Shown piece by piece: positions 26,859-33,963 of a DNA stretch of 64,000 nt. The position numbers were made by a program, and so were the translations under genes. Source of the stretch: Streptomyces sp. DvalAA-14 (GTDB taxonomy: Bacteria > Actinomycetota > Actinomycetes > Streptomycetales > Streptomycetaceae); contig NZ_FMCH01000356.1 of the NCBI RefSeq assembly GCF_900091855.1, positions 1 to 64,000 on the forward strand. The letters run 5' to 3'. The notes below the pieces were generated by a model. It was given only the letters and a program-made list of their open reading frames with translations, was not told the DNA's origin and ran no database searches. Numbering within the stretch: the first letter of the stretch is position 1; each line of letters opens with the position of its first letter.

Positions 26859-27833
26859 GTGCAGGAGACGCGCCTCGACACCGCTCGGATCCGGGCGGCC
26901 CGCCAGGTGATCGACCCGATATTTCTCGACACTCCGCTGTACCGCTGCGAGGCGCTGGAGCCCGCCCTCGGGTGCATGGTGAGCATCAAGCTGGAGACGG
27001 CCAACCCGGTGCGCAGCTTCAAGGCCCGCGGCACCGAAGTCGTCGCCGGCCTGCTCGCCGGCAGCGGCTCGCCGGCCGTGGTGTGCGCCAGCGCGGGCAA
27101 CCTCGGCCAGGCCCTCGCCTGGTCCGGTCGCGGCCGGGGGCTCGACGTGACCGTGGTGGCGTCCCGCTTCGCGACGGTGGCCAAGCTCGATCGCATCCGG
27201 GCGCTGGACGCCCGGTTGGAGCTGGTGGACGGCGACCACGAGCTGGCTCGTGAGCGGGCGGCGGACATCGCGCGACGCGACGGCATCCGGCTGGTCGAGG
27301 ACAGTCTGGACATCGAGACCTGCGAGGGCGCGGCGACCATCGGCCTGGAACTGGCCGCCGCCGCGGCGTCGTTCGACGCCGTCCTGATCGCTCTCGGAGG
27401 CGGCGCGCTGGCCACGGGCGTGGGTCATGTGCTGAAGGCTTGCGCACCCGGTGTCGAGGTGATCTGCGTCCAGCCGCTGGGCGCACCGGCGATGACGCGC
27501 TCGTGGCGCGGGCGGCGCGTCGTGACCACCGATTCGACCGACACCATCGCTGACGGCGTCGCCGGCCGTCGCCCCATCGCGGCCGTCCTGGACGACCTCC
27601 TCCTGGTCGCCGACGACGCCGTCCTGGTCCGGGAGGCGTCGATCACCGCCGGTATGCGGATGCTCCTCCAACACGCCGGCCTCGTCGTCGAACCGTCGGC
27701 GGCGCTCGGCATCGCCGCCATCCTCGAAGACCGTGAGCGCTTCGCCGGACGACATGTCGTCACCATCGTCTGCGGCAGCAACGTCGACATGGACGCCTAC
27801 CACCGCTGGGTCGGTGCGGCTCCCCCACCCTGA
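26859..27833 (+). CDS. PLP-dependent threonine/serine dehydratase-like enzyme
   Basis: A 324-residue fold-type II PLP enzyme. Lys55 in SFKARG is the Schiff-base lysine, with the upstream KLETANP substrate loop; VCASAGNLGQALAWSG is the asparagine loop, LGGGALATG binds the cofactor phosphate, and VCGSNVDMD contains the residue facing the pyridine nitrogen. These fit threonine/serine dehydratases and related racemases. No C-terminal regulatory domain is present, so it is a catabolic or specialised type. GTG 26859 is chosen; the ribosome site is poor and an upstream start is possible. Monocistronic. Confidence 0.88.
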   Translation: MQETRLDTARIRAARQVIDPIFLDTPLYRCEALEPALGCMVSIKLETANPVRSFKARGTEVVAGLLAGSGSPAVVCASAGNLGQALAWSGRGRGLDVTVVASRFATVAKLDRIRALDARLELVDGDHELARERAADIARRDGIRLVEDSLDIETCEGAATIGLELAAAAASFDAVLIALGGGALATGVGHVLKACAPGVEVICVQPLGAPAMTRSWRGRRVVTTDSTDTIADGVAGRRPIAAVLDDLLLVADDAVLVREASITAGMRMLLQHAGLVVEPSAALGIAAILEDRERFAGRHVVTIVCGSNVDMDAYHRWVGAAPPP

Positions 27834-27860
27834 GCTCGCCCGGGCCGCTCCGGGGCACGG

Positions 27861-27890
27861 GCCGCACCCGGCCGCACCCGGCCGCACCCG
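27861..27890. repeat. Three tandem copies of a 10-bp unit
   Basis: GCCGCACCCG occurs three times in direct succession in the intergenic region after the dehydratase-like gene. Copy number is low and spacing is zero, so this is slippage, not an array of spacers. Confidence 0.9.
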
Positions 27891-27940
27891 GCCGGACCGG
27901 GCAGCCCCGGCAGCACCCCGCGCGCTGGCGCGATCAAACA

Positions 27941-27961
27941 TAGGACGTTAGGATGTCCTAA
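27941..27961. promoter_or_regulatory. FadR/GntR-type operator upstream of regulator gene
   Basis: Overlapping palindromes: TAGGAC (27941-27946) with GTCCTA (27955-27960), and TTAGGATGTCCTAA (27948-27961). This is the only AT-rich spot in the intergenic region and lies 80 bases before the FadR-type start, as expected for an autoregulatory operator that would also control the transporter. Confidence 0.65.
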
Positions 27962-27989
27962 ACATGGGATGACCGGCAGAATCCGGGCG

Positions 27990-28032
27990 ATATCAACCCA
28001 GTATCAGCGCAGTATCAACGCAGAATCACGCG
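27990..28032 (+). repeat. 11-bp tandem repeat in the regulator leader
   Basis: Units of AGTATCAGCGC / AGTATCAACGC / AGAATCACGCG follow one another three times, preceded by a degenerate copy, ending 9 bases before the GTG of the FadR-type gene. One helical turn per unit makes a protein-binding role possible. Confidence 0.7.
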
Positions 28033-28040
28033 AGGCTCAC

Positions 28041-28790
28041 GTGCCCATTCGAACCACCGAACGCGCCAACCTGGTCGACCAGGTGATCGAGCAACTCCGC
28101 AGCCTGATCGAATCCGGTGAGTGGGCGATCGGCGCGAAGATCCCCGCTGAACCCGTGCTCAGCGAGATGCTCGGTGTCGGCCGCAACACCGTGCGCGAGG
28201 CGGTGCGCGCGCTCGGTTACAGCGGGATGCTGGAGGCCAGGCAGGGCGACGGCACCTATGTGCGCGCGGCCGACGCCCTCGGCGCCGCCCTACGGCGCAG
28301 GCTGCGGCACGCCGGGCTGCTGGAGGCGCTGGAGGTCCGCTCGGGTCTGGAGCGCGATGCCGTCCGCCTGGCCGCCGCCCGCCGCGACGACGACGACCTC
28401 GCCGCGCTCCGCGACACGCTGCGCGAGCGGGCCGCGGCCTGGGGGTCCGGCCACACCGACGCGGCCGTCCGCGCCGACATCGCCTTCCACCGGGCGGTGG
28501 TGGCCGCCGCCCACAACGGCATCCTCGCCGACCTGTACAGCAGCCTCACCGACGCGCTGAGCGCGATCGTCGCCTCGGTCCTCGACGCGCCGCTGCCCCC
28601 CGGCCGGCGCTGCCGCCAGGACACCCACCACGACGCCCTGGTCGAGGCGATCGCCGCCGCCGATCCCGACGCCGCGGTCGCCTGCGTCGACGAGTACATC
28701 GAGGAAGCGGTGGCCTCCGTGCGGGCCCTGCTGGACGCGGACCCGCCGCCGTTGCGGCGTGCCGCCGAGGAAGAGGACGGTGCGCGATGA
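28041..28790 (+). CDS. FadR/GntR-family transcriptional regulator
   Basis: A 249-residue regulator. The N-terminal winged helix reads SGEWAIGAKIPAEPVLSEML, then VGRNTVREAVRALGYSGML and RQGDGTYV, the standard GntR pattern. The C-terminal half is the FCD domain, helical with AFHRAVVAAAHN and a His pair (CRQDTHHDALVEAI) that bind a metal and a carboxylate ligand in the family. GTG 28041 follows CGAGG. The last four bases overlap the start of the MFS gene (ATGA), so the two form an operon and the regulator probably controls export or uptake of its own ligand. Confidence 0.92.
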   Translation: MPIRTTERANLVDQVIEQLRSLIESGEWAIGAKIPAEPVLSEMLGVGRNTVREAVRALGYSGMLEARQGDGTYVRAADALGAALRRRLRHAGLLEALEVRSGLERDAVRLAAARRDDDDLAALRDTLRERAAAWGSGHTDAAVRADIAFHRAVVAAAHNGILADLYSSLTDALSAIVASVLDAPLPPGRRCRQDTHHDALVEAIAAADPDAAVACVDEYIEEAVASVRALLDADPPPLRRAAEEEDGAR

Positions 28791-30058
28791 CCACCGCCCC
28801 GAACCGCCGGGCCGGCGGGCAGGTGCGCCCGGACGCCCTCCTGCCGGTGGATCGGGCCCGGCCGCCGGTCGCGAAGGCCGGCGTCCTGCTCGCCGTCGGC
28901 ATCATGGTCCTGGCGCTCAATCTGCGCACGTCGATCGTCGCCGTCTCCCCGATGCTCGACACCATCCGGCACGACACCGGCATGTCGACCGCCGCGGCCG
29001 GTCTGCTCACGACGCTGCCACTGCTGTGCTTCGGCCTGCTCGCACCGCTGGTGCCCCGGCTGGGACGCCGGTTCGGCACCGAGCCGGTCCTGCTCGCCAC
29101 CATGGTGACCATCTGCGCCGGCACCGCGCTGCGCCTGGTCCCCTCCGCACCCGCGCTGCTGGGCGGCACCGTCGTGATCGGCGCGGGCATCGCGGTCGCG
29201 AACGTGCTGCTGCCCGGGCTGATCAAGCGGGAGTTCGGCTCGCGGGTCGGCCTCATGACCGGGCTCTACTCGATGTCGCTGTCCCTCGGCGCCGCGCTCG
29301 CGGCCGGTATCACCGTCCCGCTGGGCCGCCTCGCACACACCGACTGGCGGACGACGCTGGCGATGTGGGGTCTGCTCGCGGTGGTCGGGCTGATCGTGTG
29401 GGCTCCCCAGGTGCGCCGCCGCACCCGGCGGGCGGCGACCGGGGTCGGTGCGGCGGTCCGGCCGGTACGCGGCCTGTGGCGCCATCCGGTCGCCTGGCTG
29501 GTCACCGCGTTCATGGGCCTGCAGTCCCTCGGGTTCTACGCCCTCACCGCGTACCTGCCCACCGTGCTGACCGACGCGGGCATGTCGCAGGATTCGGCGG
29601 GGTGGATGCTGTCCCTGGCGAATCTGCTGGGCATCGTGGGCGCGTTCTGCGCGCCGGTGCTGGCGGCCCGGGGCGTGCGGCCGGCCGTGCTCGCCACGGT
29701 CACCACGGTTTTCACGGCGTGCGGTCTCACCGGACTCACCCTCGCGCCGGTCTCGGGCGTCTACGCGTGGATCGTGGTGCTGGGCCTCGGCCAGGGCGCG
29801 ACCTTCTCGCTGGCGATGCTCTTCATCGTGCTGCGCGCGCCGGACGGCAGGCACGCGGCACAACTGTCCGGCATGGCGCAGTGCTGCGGTTACCTGCTGG
29901 CGGCGGCCGGGCCGCTGGCCCTGGGCGCCGTCCACCAGATGAGCGGCGGCTGGACCGTGCCGCTCGTGGCCCTGCTCGCCCTGCTCGTACCGCAGACCGT
30001 CGCGGGCCTCGGTGCGGCTCGAAACCGGCATGCCGCCCCGGAACAGCCGGCGTTGTAG
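28787..30058 (+). CDS. MFS transporter, CynX/NimT type
   Basis: A 423-residue membrane protein with 12 predicted helices. Near the start VLALNLRTSIVAVSPMLDTI and later LLPGLIKREFGSRVGLMTGLY are characteristic of the CynX/NimT (cyanate/nitroimidazole) branch of the major facilitator superfamily. It would move a small anionic or drug-like molecule across the cytoplasmic membrane with protons. The start ATG overlaps the stop of the FadR-type regulator by four bases. Substrate cannot be told from sequence; the FadR ligand is the best clue. Confidence 0.92.
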   Translation: MTTAPNRRAGGQVRPDALLPVDRARPPVAKAGVLLAVGIMVLALNLRTSIVAVSPMLDTIRHDTGMSTAAAGLLTTLPLLCFGLLAPLVPRLGRRFGTEPVLLATMVTICAGTALRLVPSAPALLGGTVVIGAGIAVANVLLPGLIKREFGSRVGLMTGLYSMSLSLGAALAAGITVPLGRLAHTDWRTTLAMWGLLAVVGLIVWAPQVRRRTRRAATGVGAAVRPVRGLWRHPVAWLVTAFMGLQSLGFYALTAYLPTVLTDAGMSQDSAGWMLSLANLLGIVGAFCAPVLAARGVRPAVLATVTTVFTACGLTGLTLAPVSGVYAWIVVLGLGQGATFSLAMLFIVLRAPDGRHAAQLSGMAQCCGYLLAAAGPLALGAVHQMSGGWTVPLVALLALLVPQTVAGLGAARNRHAAPEQPAL

Positions 30059-30261
30059 GCACGGTCCGCCGCGTCCGGCCGGCCCGAAAACGGGTGGAGC
30101 CGCCCTCCCGTGCGGCGTTAGCGTGCTCCCACCCGCAGCCACCCCGTCAAGGACGTGCCGTTGTACACCCGATGAGACCCCCGAGCGCTGATCCGTCGCG
30201 CGTCGCGCAACCGCGCCGCGCTCCTTTCCGCTGCGGTCCTCTCACGGAACCGGTGTTGCCT

Positions 30262-30594
30262 GTGTCCACAACCTGGGTGGTCGTGCCCACCTGCCTGCCG
30301 ATCGTTCTCCGCCGTTGCCACCGCTGCGCCGCCGGGCGCTGCCGGGTGAACGGCGCGTCCCGCGGCGACGCCGATCACCTGCTCCTCGACGGCTGGCGCC
30401 TCGCGCTGTGCCCGGGGTGCGGGTGCGCCACCGGGCCCGCTGCCCTGGAGCGGCTGAATGTGCGCTCCCCGCTGCCCGCGCGCCAGGACCCGCCGGTACG
30501 GCGCCGCACCGTGGGCGGCCCGGGTCGGAGCGACCGGCCGGCCTGGCAGTCGCCGTACGGTCCGCCGCCGCACCGGGCACACCGGGGCCGGTAG
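30262..30594 (+). pseudogene. Truncated DUF1062 protein
   Basis: The frame starts at GTG 30262 (VSTTWVVVPTCLPIVLRRC) and keeps the DUF1062 N-terminal ribbon: CHRCAAGRC, then LLLDGWRLALCPGCGCATGPAALERLNVRS. Intact family members continue for about 180-200 residues after this start; here after LNVRSPLPARQDP the similarity ends in an Arg/Pro-rich stretch and the frame stops after 110 residues. The ribbon cysteines (Cys-x2-Cys twice) are kept, with an extra cysteine in the second knuckle. The GTG has no ribosome site. I read it as a 3'-truncated remnant; a short functional protein is less likely. Confidence 0.6.
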
Positions 30595-30698
30595 GCGCGC
30601 GGGCCGGTGTTGGCCAGGCCGCCGGCCACGGTGCCGTACGGGCACCTCTGCGGCCGGTGCGACTGATCTCGCCAGGGGTTTCGGCCTCTGCCGACCAG

Positions 30699-30737
30699 GG
30701 CCGCCCGCCGGCGTGAAGGCTCACGCGGCGGGCGGCC
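30699..30737. terminator. Strong hairpin between DUF1062 remnant and chitinase gene
   Basis: GGCCGCCCGCCGGCGTGA (30699-30716) pairs with TCACGCGGCGGGCGGCC (30721-30737) with one bulged G and a 4-base loop. It lies about 110 bases past the end of the chitinase gene (leftward) and 105 past the remnant (rightward), so it can end transcription from both sides. Confidence 0.65.
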
Positions 30738-30847
30738 GTCGGACGTTCCCCGACGGGCGGACGTGGTCGGGGCGGAGCACCGTGGTGCGGGCCGGCGGCC
30801 GGCTCGGACGCCGCCGTCCGGCTCCGCACACGACCGGCCGACGGGTC

Positions 30848-32566
30848 CTAGCCGAGAGTGAAGTCGTCGGCGGTGACCGCGCCCAGGCCGTACCAGCCGT
30901 GGACGTAGACGGTGACGCTCCCGCTGCTGCCGGTGGTGAAGGTGGTGGTCAGCTGGTTCCAACTCGCGCTGTTGGACCAGGTGCTGGCGGTGGCGCCGCC
31001 GCTGACGCCGATGTAGGAGTAGGGGCCCTGGACCCAAGCGGTAAGCGTGTAGCTGTGGTTGGGGGACAGCGTGACGCTCTGGTCGCATTCGCCGGTGCTG
31101 CTGGCGCTGGGCGTGATCTGCAGGGCGTGGCTGCCGGTGTGGACCGGGCCGGAGACGACCGCGCCGCCGCTCGCGCAGGTCCAGGGGCTGAGGCTGCCGG
31201 TCTCGAAGCCCGCGTTGGCCAGCGGGCCCCCGCCGCCCCCTCCCCCGCCGGTGGTGCCGGTGACGGTGAGCGTGTAGGTCGCGCTGTGGCTGCCGGTCGA
31301 GGCACTGCCCGTGACCGTGATCGGGTAGGTGCCGGCGGGCACCGACGAGCCGACCGTCGCCTTCAGCATCGAGGTGCCGCCGGATGTGACGGACGCGGGG
31401 CTGAAGGCGACGCCGACCCCGGAGGGCGCGCCGGCGGCGGAAAGGCTCACGGACTCGGCGCTGCCGGCCGCGACGGCTGTGGACACGGTCGTACTGGCGG
31501 AGCCGCCCTGGGCGGCCGACCCGGAGCCCGGCGACACGGACAGCGAGAAGTCACTGGTCGTACCGCCGCCGCCACCGCCGCCGCCCGATGTGCCCTCGTA
31601 CGGCACGAACTTGTCGGTGAAGGCGAGGCTGCTCTGGCTGATCTCACTGCACGTGGACAGCGAGTTGGCGCTGCCGCTGCACGGCTGGTCGCGGTTGGCC
31701 GACCAGAACGCCAGCCGTCCGACGCCGTTCTGCGCGGCGAAGGTCTCGACGGTCTGGGCGTCCGCCAGGGTGAAGGTGGAGCCGTCGTCGTTCTTGCCGA
31801 TCATCGGGGTGATCCCGAGGTTGGCGTAGGTGTAGCCGGAGTCGACGGACTTCATCTGCGCCAGTGTCGCCTGGGCGGCGGAGACCGAGCCCTGGCCCAT
31901 CTCGGTGCCGGCGCCGGCGTAGTAGTCCATGGTCATGATGTTGACCACGTCGATCTTGATGCCGGCGTTCTTGGCGGCCTTGAGGATGTTGACGCCGTCA
32001 TTGGTCAACCCGTTGGCCAGCACCGGCAGGGTCATCGAGAACTGCAGGCCGGGATTCGACGCCTTGAGGTCCTTCATCGCCTGCATCTGGCGGGCCGCGG
32101 CGGCGGTGTCCGCGATGGCCGCGCCCTCGATGTCGAAATCGAGCTGACTGACGCCGTAGTCGTTGATGATGGCCTGGTAACCGGCGTCGATGCTGCTCTG
32201 GTTGGAGCAGGTCCAGGCGAGCGCCAGGCCGCTCGCACCGCCCGAGGAGATGATGACGGAGGCGCCCTCGGACTTCGCCCGGGCGATCTCGGGGTCGGTG
32301 AAGGAGTCGGCCCCGATGGGGAGTGTGTCGCCCCAGATCTGGGTACAGCCTTCGCCGAGCACGAAAGCGGCGGTGTACGCCTTCAGGTGGTGCCCGGTGA
32401 TGGCGGTGTCGAGCAGGCCTTCCTGGCCGTTCGACATGTCGACGTAGGGGGCTACGGAGTAGACGCTGCTCGTTGCGGCGTTGCCGGCCGGTGCCAGGGC
32501 GGCGACCGCGCCGGTGGTCGCGAGCGCCAGCGCGCAGGCGGAAGCGGCAAATCTAGCCAGGTGCAT
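30848..32566 (-). CDS. Secreted GH18 chitinase with C-terminal carbohydrate-binding module
   Basis: A 572-residue precursor. A signal peptide (to about residue 31) is followed by the GH18 barrel with LDFDIEG at 142-148, where Glu147 is the acid/base and Asp145 its helper, and MTMDYYAG. A first poly-Gly linker (eight Gly) leads to an Ig/fibronectin-like domain (DFSLSVSPGSGSAAQGGSAS), then a second poly-Gly linker and a galactose-binding-like module of the CBM4/9 type (LANAGFETGSLSPWTC). It hydrolyses chitin outside the cell. ATG 32566 is preceded by GAGGGG at about ten bases. A DasR-like operator and another palindrome lie upstream, consistent with induction by N-acetylglucosamine. Confidence 0.93.
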   Translation of the reverse strand: MHLARFAASACALALATTGAVAALAPAGNAATSSVYSVAPYVDMSNGQEGLLDTAITGHHLKAYTAAFVLGEGCTQIWGDTLPIGADSFTDPEIARAKSEGASVIISSGGASGLALAWTCSNQSSIDAGYQAIINDYGVSQLDFDIEGAAIADTAAAARQMQAMKDLKASNPGLQFSMTLPVLANGLTNDGVNILKAAKNAGIKIDVVNIMTMDYYAGAGTEMGQGSVSAAQATLAQMKSVDSGYTYANLGITPMIGKNDDGSTFTLADAQTVETFAAQNGVGRLAFWSANRDQPCSGSANSLSTCSEISQSSLAFTDKFVPYEGTSGGGGGGGGTTSDFSLSVSPGSGSAAQGGSASTTVSTAVAAGSAESVSLSAAGAPSGVGVAFSPASVTSGGTSMLKATVGSSVPAGTYPITVTGSASTGSHSATYTLTVTGTTGGGGGGGGPLANAGFETGSLSPWTCASGGAVVSGPVHTGSHALQITPSASSTGECDQSVTLSPNHSYTLTAWVQGPYSYIGVSGGATASTWSNSASWNQLTTTFTTGSSGSVTVYVHGWYGLGAVTADDFTLG

Positions 32567-32634
32567 GACATGACCCCTCGTGGGGCTGCCCGATGGGCAG
32601 GGAGTGGTGGGGGTGTTGGCGCCCAGGCCTGGCG

Positions 32635-32648
32635 TTGGTACATACCAA
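32635..32648 (-). promoter_or_regulatory. Palindrome in chitinase promoter
   Basis: TTGGTA CA TACCAA, 6-bp arms, 69 bases before the chitinase start and overlapping the expected -10 region downstream of a TTGACG -35 candidate (complement of 32667-32672). It is not a DasR site and may be bound by a second regulator. Confidence 0.5.
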
Positions 32649-32673
32649 ACCGCGTGCAAGCCGTCACGTCAAG

Positions 32674-32685
32674 AGGACTAGACCA
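32674..32685 (-). promoter_or_regulatory. DasR-like (dre) site of chitinase gene
   Basis: On the chitinase strand this reads TGGTCTAGTCCT, which matches 10 of 12 core positions of the DasR consensus TGGTCTAGACCA. It lies just upstream of the -35 candidate, 108 bases before the start codon. DasR is the N-acetylglucosamine-responsive GntR regulator that controls chitinases in Streptomyces. Confidence 0.65.
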
Positions 32686-33025
32686 ACCCGGGTTCGTCGG
32701 CCGCGACCGGCCGACCGCGAGCGCGGTTCGACGCTCCTGGCGCGCGCCCACCACCGGCTGCGGAACCGCCGACCACCCTTCCGCCGGGCGCCGGTGCCAC
32801 CAGCCTTCCCCGAGCACGACCGGCGCCGCCGGGTCCGTGCAGGCGTCCGCTGCTCGAAATCCCCGTCGAGTCGCGGGCGGGAACCGATCGGCGGTCCGGT
32901 CGCGCAACACGGTGGCCCCGGTGGCGCCATCTTGGCACCACGACGATGCCACAGCACGGCATCCACCTCGGTCCCATGACGGGTCGAAGTGACTGTCGTA
33001 GGGACAAACATGCAGGTGAGAAGAA

Positions 33026-33089
33026 TTGGCGCCAACCTGGACGCCTGATGGCTCGCCATGGCGCCATAGATGTGCCATGATGGCGTCAT
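33026..33089 (+). promoter_or_regulatory. Palindrome array before HicB-type gene
   Basis: Four related sites: TTGGCGCCAA (33026-33035), ATGGCTCGCCAT (33048-33059), ATGGCGCCAT (33058-33067) and ATGGCGTCAT (33080-33089). The first to second and third to fourth steps are 22 bp, two turns of the helix, and the last site includes the start codon. A ribbon-helix-helix protein binding cooperatively here would repress its own translation start region. Confidence 0.6.
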
Positions 33090-33621
33090 GGATCTCACGC
33101 CCTACGTCGACAACCTTCGGCAGGAGCTCGCCGTTGCCGCGGAGGCCGGCGGCGACGACGCCCGCGCCCTGGCCGAGCGGCTCACCGCCCCCCTGGAGTC
33201 CGCCGCCCGGCTGACCCTCCTCAACGCGCTGTCCGCCGCCATGGGCGAGGTCACCCGGGAGCTGGCGCCGGGCTCGGTCGACGTACGACTGCGCGGACTC
33301 GACCCGGAGTTCGTGGTGACCGCGCCCCCCGCCCCCGAGCCGTTCCGGGAGGCGCGGGACCAGGTCGCGGCCCCCGCCGCCGGCGGGCCGCCGGAGCCCG
33401 TCAACGCCGACGCCGACGACGGCGCCATGGCGCGGATCAATTTCCGCCTGCCCGCCCACCTCAAGGCCCGCGCCGAGTACGCCGCGACAGCGGAGGGCCT
33501 GTCGGTCAACGCGTGGCTGGTGCGCGCCGTGTCCACAGCCCTCGACGGCGGGGAGCGCGCGGACCCGCCGGGCCGGGTCAGGGACTCCGGCAGCCGGGGC
33601 TTCACCGGCTGGGTCCGCTAG
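33088..33621 (+). CDS. HicB-type ribbon-helix-helix regulator
   Basis: A 177-residue protein. The C-terminal part ARINFRLPAHLKARAEYAAT followed by EGLSVNAWLVRAVSTAL is an Arc/HicB-type ribbon-helix-helix DNA-binding domain. The N-terminal 100 residues are helical (LAVAAEAGGDDARALAERLT) and precede an Asp/Gly/Pro linker. No HicA toxin is adjacent, so the protein is more likely a transcription repressor than an antitoxin. In several streptomycetes I recall it beside DUF4097 and ABC transporter genes, as here, and it may control them. The TAG stop coincides with the CTAG at the edge of the mobile element. Confidence 0.8.
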   Translation: MDLTPYVDNLRQELAVAAEAGGDDARALAERLTAPLESAARLTLLNALSAAMGEVTRELAPGSVDVRLRGLDPEFVVTAPPAPEPFREARDQVAAPAAGGPPEPVNADADDGAMARINFRLPAHLKARAEYAATAEGLSVNAWLVRAVSTALDGGERADPPGRVRDSGSRGFTGWVR

Positions 33622-33826
33622 GCCGTGTCTGACAAATCCCGCCTGCCCCGCGACGCCTGGCACGCGCGCTCGCTGCGTTGTCGGGGTCGTCCGAGTAGCC
33701 CACTACGAGGACACCCTCCCCCAGCTATCGCTGGGAGGTGCCCCCACCGCCTTGCGATCGCACGCACCAGACGCCGCGGGGCCCCGCCCTGCGGGCGGAC
33801 GGCGCTATTTGTCAGACACGGCCTAG
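33618..33826. mobile_element. Non-autonomous MITE-like element with 20-bp inverted ends
   Basis: CTAGGCCGTGTCTGACAAAT (33618-33637) is exactly inverted at 33807-33826. Taking CTAG or TA as target duplication leaves terminal repeats of 16-18 bp starting GGCCGTGTCTGAC, which I recognise as the ends of IS5-type elements in streptomycetes. The 209-base body contains no transposase, only a hairpin (CCTCCCCCAGC / GCTGGGAGG around 33714-33740). It separates the HicB-type gene from the DUF4097 operon and supplies the HicB stop codon. Confidence 0.8.
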
Positions 33827-33879
33827 CAACCGCCGGCTCCCCTCCAACGGGACCGCCGGCCCGCCCCACCTACTTCACC

Positions 33880-33939
33880 GGCGGGATCACCGATCCCGCC
33901 GACGCCCCTCATCACCCGCCCCACCAGCGGGATCACCGA
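33880..33939 (+). repeat. Direct repeat and hairpin before DUF4097 gene
   Basis: GCGGGATCACCGA occurs at 33881-33893 and again at 33927-33939, 46 bp apart, extended to CACC(G/A)GCGGGATCACCGA with one difference. The first copy also forms an 8-bp hairpin with ATCCCGCC at 33893-33900. The spacing and position, 25 bases before the DUF4097 start, suggest regulator sites. Confidence 0.6.
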
Positions 33940-33963
33940 CCGAGCCACGAGGACGGAACCTCC

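Larger units (their letters stand above)
32567..33087. other. Divergent regulatory region of chitinase and HicB-type genes
   Basis: A 521-base gap with no gene. The chitinase side holds the DasR-like site and the TTGGTA palindrome. The HicB side is rich in GGCGCC-centred palindromes, including an isolated TGGCGCCA at 32922-32929 followed by TTGGCACCA at 32932-32940, and the dense array at 33026-33089. The middle (32700-32920) shows nothing recognisable. Confidence 0.6.

Noticed and set aside
27861-27890. Repeated 10-bp units as a possible CRISPR array
   Set aside because: The units are directly adjacent without spacers, and there are no cas genes in the window.
33088-33621. HicAB toxin-antitoxin module
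   Set aside because: No HicA-like small toxin is found on either side of the HicB-type gene; the neighbours are a chitinase and a mobile element.
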